From Coxiellaceae bacterium UBA6002 (GTDB lineage Bacteria; Pseudomonadota; Gammaproteobacteria; UBA6002): a stretch of 11,180 nt of DNA. The DNA lies in contig DJAM01000045.1 in NCBI GenBank assembly GCA_002429595.1, positions 1 through 11,180 of the forward strand, given 5' to 3'. Both the position numbers and the translations under genes were made by a program. The notes beneath the pieces were generated by a model. The model ran no database searches and was not told where the DNA came from. It worked only from the letters and a program-made list of their open reading frames with translations. This document shows positions 6,680 through 11,180 of the stretch, piece by piece (the first letter of the stretch is position 1; each line of letters opens with the position of its first letter).

Positions 6680-9600
6680 CTAATTAATATGCAGGTCTTG
6701 TAATCTAATTATATTATTGAGTGCATCATGGCGTAGCGCAGCAACTGCAGCTTTACCACCTGCAATGGTTGTATAATAACAGACTTTATGCTGAACTGCA
6801 TTTCGCCGAATGGCAAACGAGTCTGAAATCGCCTGCTCTCCTTCGGTGGTGTTCACAATGAAGTCAATCTCATCATTTTTTAGCATATCAACTACGTGGG
6901 GTCGGCCTTCATTGACTTTATAAATTCTTTCACACTCTATGCCGAATGTTCGTAACGCTTTAGCAGTCCCTTCAGTGGCGATAATTTTAAAGCCCATATC
7001 GATTAATGCTTGAGCCAAATCAATGACCCGATGCTTATCTGCGTCTCGAACACTCAAGAACGCAGTGCCACCCTTAGGAATTTCTTTTTCGGCACCCATT
7101 TGAGCCTTAGCGAAAGCTTCAGCGAAGCAATCACCAATACCCATCACTTCACCAGTTGATCTCATTTCCGGTCCCAAAATTGGATCTACGCCAGGGAATT
7201 TAACAAAGGGGAAAACCGGCTGTTTAACCGCAAAATGGGCTGGAATGATTTCTTGGTGATAACCTTGTTCTTTTAGAGAAACACCCATCATGCAACGTGC
7301 TGCAATTTTAGCCAATGGAACACCGATAGCTTTAGCTACAAATGGTACAGTTCTTGAGGCTCGAGGATTGACTTCCAAGATGTAAAGTTCATTATCCTGA
7401 ATCGCGAACTGGGCATTCATTAATCCAATCACCCCTAACTCCAATGCCATCTTTCGCATTTGCGACCGGAGTTTGTCTTGAAGTTCTTGGGGTAAACTAT
7501 GTGGTGGCAAACAGCAGGCAGAATCCCCTGAGTGCACACCAGCTTGCTCAATATGCTCCATCACGCCACCAATTAAAATATCTTTACCATCTGAAATGGC
7601 ATCGACATCCACCTCAATAGCATTATCTAAAAAATGATCTAGTAAGAGTGGCGAATCAGCAGAAACTTCTTGGGCTTCGTTCATATAACGACGCAACTCG
7701 CGTTCATTATAAATAATTTCCATCGCTCTTCCGCCCAAAACGTAGGACGGTCGAACCACTAATGGATAAGCAAACACATTCGCAAGACGCAGCCCTTCTT
7801 CGACACTTCGAACCGTGCCATTAGGAGGTTGTTTTAATTCTAATTTCGTCACTAACTGCTGGAATCGTTCTCGATCTTCTGCTCGATCGATAGCATCAGA
7901 ACTTGTTCCAATGATTGGCACACCTGCTGCTTCTAATTGTTTTGCAAGTTTTAATGGCGTTTGACCGCCATATTGGACAATGACGCCCAACGGTTGTTCA
8001 AGTCGAACAATTTCTAATACATCTTCGAGTGTCAACGATTCAAAATAAAGTCGATCGGAAACATCATAATCCGTTGAAACTGTTTCCGGATTACAATTGA
8101 TCATAATAGTTTCATAGCCTAATTCACGAATGGCTAAGACCGCATGAACACAACAATAATCAAATTCGATACCTTGGCCAATTCGATTAGGACCGCCTCC
8201 AAGTACAATTATTTTTTGCTTGTCGGTTGGTAGCGCTTCACATTCTTCTTCATAAGTTGAATAAAGATAAGCCGTGTCGGTGGCAAATTCGGCAGCACAA
8301 GTATCAACTCGTTTATAGACAGGATAAACACCCAGCTCATGGCGATATTTTCTAAAAGCATTCTCGCTGACGCCTAATAACGCAGCCAAGCGAATGTCCG
8401 AAAATCCTTTGCGTTTTAACTTGAACACCTGATCTCGATCTAAATCAGCTAGGCGACTGCCGCAGATCGATTGTTCTGTCGCTATTAAATCTTTAATTTG
8501 CGCTAAAAACCATGGATCAATTAACGATAAGCGCTGCACTTCTTCCAATGAAAAACCATAACGAAATGCATCGGCGACATACCAAATTCGTGCCCAACCG
8601 GGAATGCTTAATTCTCTACGTATAATATCTTCGACACCATTGCTGGTTAAATCAACTTTAGGATCTAAACCTGAAACGCCAACTTCCAATCCTCGCAATG
8701 CTTTCTGAAATGATTCTTGAAACGTTCGCCCAATCGACATGACTTCGCCAACAGATTTCATTTGTGTCGTTAAGCGGGCATCGGTCTTTGGAAATTTTTC
8801 AAAATTAAAACGAGGTATTTTAGTCACCACATAGTCAATGGTTGGTTCAAATGACGCAGGCGTTAAATTACCTGTTATTTCGTTCTTAAGCTCATCGAGT
8901 GTGTAGCCTACCGCTAATTTTGCCGCTACTTTTGCAATAGGAAAGCCTGTTGCTTTCGATGATAGCGCAGATGATCGTGACACCCTTGGGTTCATTTCGA
9001 TTACCACCATTCGACCATCTTTAGGATTCACTGCAAACTGGACATTTGAGCCACCAGTGTCGACACCAATTTCTCGCAACACTGCAATCGCTGCATTACG
9101 CATGCGTTGATATTCTTTATCAGTTAATGTTTGTGCAGGCGCTACGGTAATTGAATCGCCGGTATGAATGCCCATTGGATCGAGATTTTCGATCGAACAA
9201 ACAATGATACAATTATCTTTATGATCTCGAACGACCTCCATTTCGTATTCTTTCCAACCAATAATGGATTCATCGAGTAACAGTTCGGCGGTAGGCGAAA
9301 GCTCTAAACCCCGTTCGCAAATCTCAATAAATTCTTCGCGGTTATAAGCAATACCGCCACCGCTTCCCCCCATGGTAAAAGAGGGTCTAATCACGATCGG
9401 AAAGCCTAATTCTTCTTGCAGTTGCTGCGCCTCTTCAATGCTATGCGCAAGTCCAGAACGAGGCATTTCTAAGCCTATTTTCAACATCGCTTCGCGAAAT
9501 AATTCTCGATCTTCTGCTTTATCAATTGCGTCGCGAGTCGCTCCGATCATTTCTACTTGATATTTTTCAAGAATACCTTCACGTGCTAAATCTAGAGCAC

Positions 9601-9892
9601 AATTCAAAGCAGTCTGGCCACCCATAGTTGGTAAAATGGCATCGGGTCGTTCACGTTCGATAATTTTGGCAACAGCTCGCCAATTAACTGGTTCAATATA
9701 AGTCGCATCTGCAAGCTCAGGATCAGTCATAATCGTCGCTGGATTCGAATTAACCAAAATGACTCGATAACCTTCTTCACGAAGTGCCTTACAAGCTTGC
9801 GCACCTGAATAATCAAACTCACAAGCTTGGCCGATCACGATTGGACCTGCGCCAATAATTAGAATGCTTTGGATATCATTTCGTTTCGGCAT
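6680..9892 (-). CDS. carB: Carbamoyl phosphate synthetase large subunit
   Basis: CarB uses ammonia passed from CarA, bicarbonate and two ATP to make carbamoyl phosphate for pyrimidines and arginine. The 1070 residues compare with 1073 in E. coli. In order: a first ATP-grasp half (about 1-400) with GAGPIVIGQACEFDYSGAQA and the metal-binding EMNPRVSRSSAL; an oligomerisation part (about 400-550) ending in HPVYKRVDTCAAEF-like sequence (here YPVYKRVDTCAAEF); a second ATP-grasp half (about 553-935) with GGGPNRIGQGIEFDY and EVNPRASRTVPF; and an allosteric MGS-like domain (about 936-1070). The allosteric domain retains FLSVRDADK, ATEGT and YKVNEGRPH. These contain the serine, lysine and threonine positions used for UMP/IMP/ornithine binding in E. 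coli, so effector control is plausible. The ATG overlaps the end of carA by 17 bases and has only a weak ribosome site (ACAGAG), which suggests translational coupling. Confidence 0.98.
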   Translation of the reverse strand: MPKRNDIQSILIIGAGPIVIGQACEFDYSGAQACKALREEGYRVILVNSNPATIMTDPELADATYIEPVNWRAVAKIIERERPDAILPTMGGQTALNCALDLAREGILEKYQVEMIGATRDAIDKAEDRELFREAMLKIGLEMPRSGLAHSIEEAQQLQEELGFPIVIRPSFTMGGSGGGIAYNREEFIEICERGLELSPTAELLLDESIIGWKEYEMEVVRDHKDNCIIVCSIENLDPMGIHTGDSITVAPAQTLTDKEYQRMRNAAIAVLREIGVDTGGSNVQFAVNPKDGRMVVIEMNPRVSRSSALSSKATGFPIAKVAAKLAVGYTLDELKNEITGNLTPASFEPTIDYVVTKIPRFNFEKFPKTDARLTTQMKSVGEVMSIGRTFQESFQKALRGLEVGVSGLDPKVDLTSNGVEDIIRRELSIPGWARIWYVADAFRYGFSLEEVQRLSLIDPWFLAQIKDLIATEQSICGSRLADLDRDQVFKLKRKGFSDIRLAALLGVSENAFRKYRHELGVYPVYKRVDTCAAEFATDTAYLYSTYEEECEALPTDKQKIIVLGGGPNRIGQGIEFDYCCVHAVLAIRELGYETIMINCNPETVSTDYDVSDRLYFESLTLEDVLEIVRLEQPLGVIVQYGGQTPLKLAKQLEAAGVPIIGTSSDAIDRAEDRERFQQLVTKLELKQPPNGTVRSVEEGLRLANVFAYPLVVRPSYVLGGRAMEIIYNERELRRYMNEAQEVSADSPLLLDHFLDNAIEVDVDAISDGKDILIGGVMEHIEQAGVHSGDSACCLPPHSLPQELQDKLRSQMRKMALELGVIGLMNAQFAIQDNELYILEVNPRASRTVPFVAKAIGVPLAKIAARCMMGVSLKEQGYHQEIIPAHFAVKQPVFPFVKFPGVDPILGPEMRSTGEVMGIGDCFAEAFAKAQMGAEKEIPKGGTAFLSVRDADKHRVIDLAQALIDMGFKIIATEGTAKALRTFGIECERIYKVNEGRPHVVDMLKNDEIDFIVNTTEGEQAISDSFAIRRNAVQHKVCYYTTIAGGKAAVAALRHDALNNIIRLQDLHIN

Positions 9893-11033
9893 ACTCTGTT
9901 CTACTGTAATTTTTGATTAATTCAATGAATTGGTTAAATAATGCTTGGACATCGTGTGGTCCTGGGCTGGCTTCAGGATGACCTTGAAAACCAAACCAAG
10001 GTTTATCGGTGTGCATAATCCCTTGTAAAGAGCCATCAAAAAGAGAGCGATTAATCGCGGTGAGATGCTCTGGCAAGGTTCTTTCGTCTACAGTGAAGCC
10101 ATGATTTTGACTAGTGATATAAACCTGTTTGGTGCGCTCATCAATCACTGGATGGTTAGCGCCATGGTGGCCAAATTTCATTTTGACAGTCTGTGCACCG
10201 CATCCTAATGCTAAGAGCTGGTGTCCCAAACAAATACCAAATAAAGGTTTTGATTCTTTAGTTAGTAACGATTTAACAGAATTAATAGCATATTGGCAGG
10301 CAGCAGGATCACCCGGACCATTAGATAGAAAGATGCCATCAGGATTATATGCCAAAGCTTGCTCGATCGGTGTCGTCGCTGGAACTACCGTTAAACGACA
10401 ACCTCGATCCACCAACATTCTGAGAATATTACGCTTAACGCCGAAATCATAAACCACAATATGCCAAGGTAATTGTTCTGGCGTGTAGCGCCGATAACCA
10501 TGTGGCCATTCCCAGCTTCCTTCGAGCCAAGTATACACTTCAGGGGTAGTGACTTCTTTAGCAAGATCCATACCTTGCAATCCAGGGAAAGCACGTGCTT
10601 GAGCAATGGCTTCATCTGGTACAACATGACCTGTCATTAAGCAGCCGTTTAATGATCCTTTTTGTCTTAGAATTCGTGTTAATCGTCGAGTATCTACTTC
10701 TGCAATGGCAACAACGTTATTCTTTTGTAGATACTCACTCAACGACATTTCACCCCGCCAATTACTGTAAGTGAGGGGTAAATCTCTAATAATAAGTCCA
10801 GAGGCCCAAACCTGAGATGACTCTGCATCTTCAGAATTGGCACCCACATTTCCAATGTGAGGATAAGTTAAAGTGATTAATTGTTTAGCATAGGAGGGAT
10901 CTGTCAGAATTTCTTGATACCCAGTCATCGCAGTGTTAAAAACGACTTCACCAACAGCGCTACCACTTACACCGATCGAAATTCCCTCAAAGACACTACC
11001 ATCTTCAAGCGCAAGAATAGCCGGCTGTTTCAA
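9876..11033 (-). CDS. carA: Carbamoyl phosphate synthetase small (glutaminase) subunit, TTG start
   Basis: CarA hydrolyses glutamine and delivers ammonia to CarB. From the TTG at 11033 the protein has 385 residues (E. coli 382). The N-terminal CPSase domain runs to about 185, with GEVVFNTAMTGYQEILTDPS and the interface motif NGMDLAKEVTT-like sequence (here GMDLAKEVTT). A class I glutamine amidotransferase domain follows, with LSNGPGDP, nucleophile C268 in GICLGHQ, and H352/E354 in GHPEASPGPHD, matching E. coli C269, H353 and E355. An open TTG four codons upstream (11045) lies inside the ribosome site, so it is rejected. The TTG at 11033 follows GGAGG by five bases and aligns with E. coli Met1. 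The gene is first in the carA-carB-greA operon. Confidence 0.96.
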   Translation of the reverse strand: MKQPAILALEDGSVFEGISIGVSGSAVGEVVFNTAMTGYQEILTDPSYAKQLITLTYPHIGNVGANSEDAESSQVWASGLIIRDLPLTYSNWRGEMSLSEYLQKNNVVAIAEVDTRRLTRILRQKGSLNGCLMTGHVVPDEAIAQARAFPGLQGMDLAKEVTTPEVYTWLEGSWEWPHGYRRYTPEQLPWHIVVYDFGVKRNILRMLVDRGCRLTVVPATTPIEQALAYNPDGIFLSNGPGDPAACQYAINSVKSLLTKESKPLFGICLGHQLLALGCGAQTVKMKFGHHGANHPVIDERTKQVYITSQNHGFTVDERTLPEHLTAINRSLFDGSLQGIMHTDKPWFGFQGHPEASPGPHDVQALFNQFIELIKNYSRTEYAETK

Positions 11034-11038
11034 CAAAA

Positions 11039-11043
11039 CCTCC
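11039..11043 (-). promoter_or_regulatory. Ribosome binding site that decides the carA start
   Basis: On the minus strand GGAGG (11043 to 11039) is followed by TTTTG and then TTG. The second TTG (11033) has a five-base spacing. The TTG at 11036 would have only two, and the TTG at 11045 overlaps the site itself. Confidence 0.7.
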
Positions 11044-11094
11044 AAAAATTAAGCAAAATATAGGTTGAATGGAATTTTTTTGGGCTGGAAGGAT

Positions 11095-11122
11095 ATTTTA
11101 CGTTAATCCTTCTAAATGTCCA
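11095..11122 (-). promoter_or_regulatory. Predicted sigma70 promoter of the carA-carB-greA operon
   Basis: On the minus strand TGGACA (11122-11117; 5/6 to TTGACA) and TAAAAT (11100-11095; 5/6 to TATAAT) are separated by 16 bases. Transcription would start near 11086, giving a leader of about 53 bases with an uninterrupted run of seven A residues on the transcribed strand. Just upstream is a small palindrome AATCA-TCA-TGATT (11128-11140) that could bind a regulator; no clear ArgR box was found. Confidence 0.5.
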
Positions 11123-11180
11123 CGATTAATCATCATGATTCACAAAACGCTTCCCACTTTTGCCGACGTCCCGCGATCAA

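Noticed and set aside
10129..10452. Plus-strand frame of 107 codons inside carA
   Set aside because: It is antisense to the glutaminase domain with its catalytic motifs; no independent coding evidence.

Overview
The window looks like part of a chromosome of a gammaproteobacterium, most likely an intracellular or host-associated member of the Legionellales/Coxiella side of the class. The reasons are inferential. CarA, CarB and GreA can be aligned from memory to the Escherichia coli proteins almost without gaps, in the order carA-carB-greA. The DNA is moderately AT-rich. Next to this housekeeping block sit a eukaryotic-type protein kinase and a large soluble orphan protein, the sort of gene pair common in genomes that carry type IV (Dot/Icm) effectors. 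No secretion-system gene is in the window, so the genus is not settled.

Layout, left to right. Positions 1-37 hold the end of a dispersed palindromic repeat. Position 110 starts a standalone MFS transporter of the LplT/Aas type (plus strand). A class I fructose-bisphosphate aldolase with a TTG start follows at 1503 (plus). A long palindromic repeat with an internal 16-bp tandem duplication (2526-2602) separates it from an unrecognised 479-residue protein (2651-4090, plus). A second structure, a miniature element of about 102 bp with terminal inverted repeats and a possible 5-bp target duplication, lies at 4098-4199. It is followed by a stem-loop and a 622-residue Ser/Thr kinase-like protein (4288-6156, plus). 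The strand then switches: greA (6163-6639), carB (6680-9892) and carA (9876-11033) form one minus-strand operon transcribed from the right, with a good sigma70-type promoter at 11095-11122.

How the genes work together. CarA and CarB form the glutamine-dependent carbamoyl phosphate synthetase that feeds pyrimidine and arginine synthesis, and GreA is a transcript-cleavage factor co-transcribed downstream. The aldolase is central glycolysis/gluconeogenesis. The MFS protein probably handles lysophospholipids or a related lipid, but its usual acyltransferase partner is absent here. The kinase and the orphan protein are the accessory part. Both are plus-strand, soluble-looking and without signal peptides, and both are bordered by repeat structures. 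They are candidate secreted effectors, but that is inference from composition and context.

Start sites were revised where sequence and family alignment allowed. carA most likely begins at a TTG at 11033 (385 aa), greA at the ATG at 6639 (158 aa), and the aldolase at TTG 1503. No gene-free stretch exceeds 300 bases; the longest is 4091-4287. I found no tRNA, rRNA, CRISPR array, transposase or phage gene.
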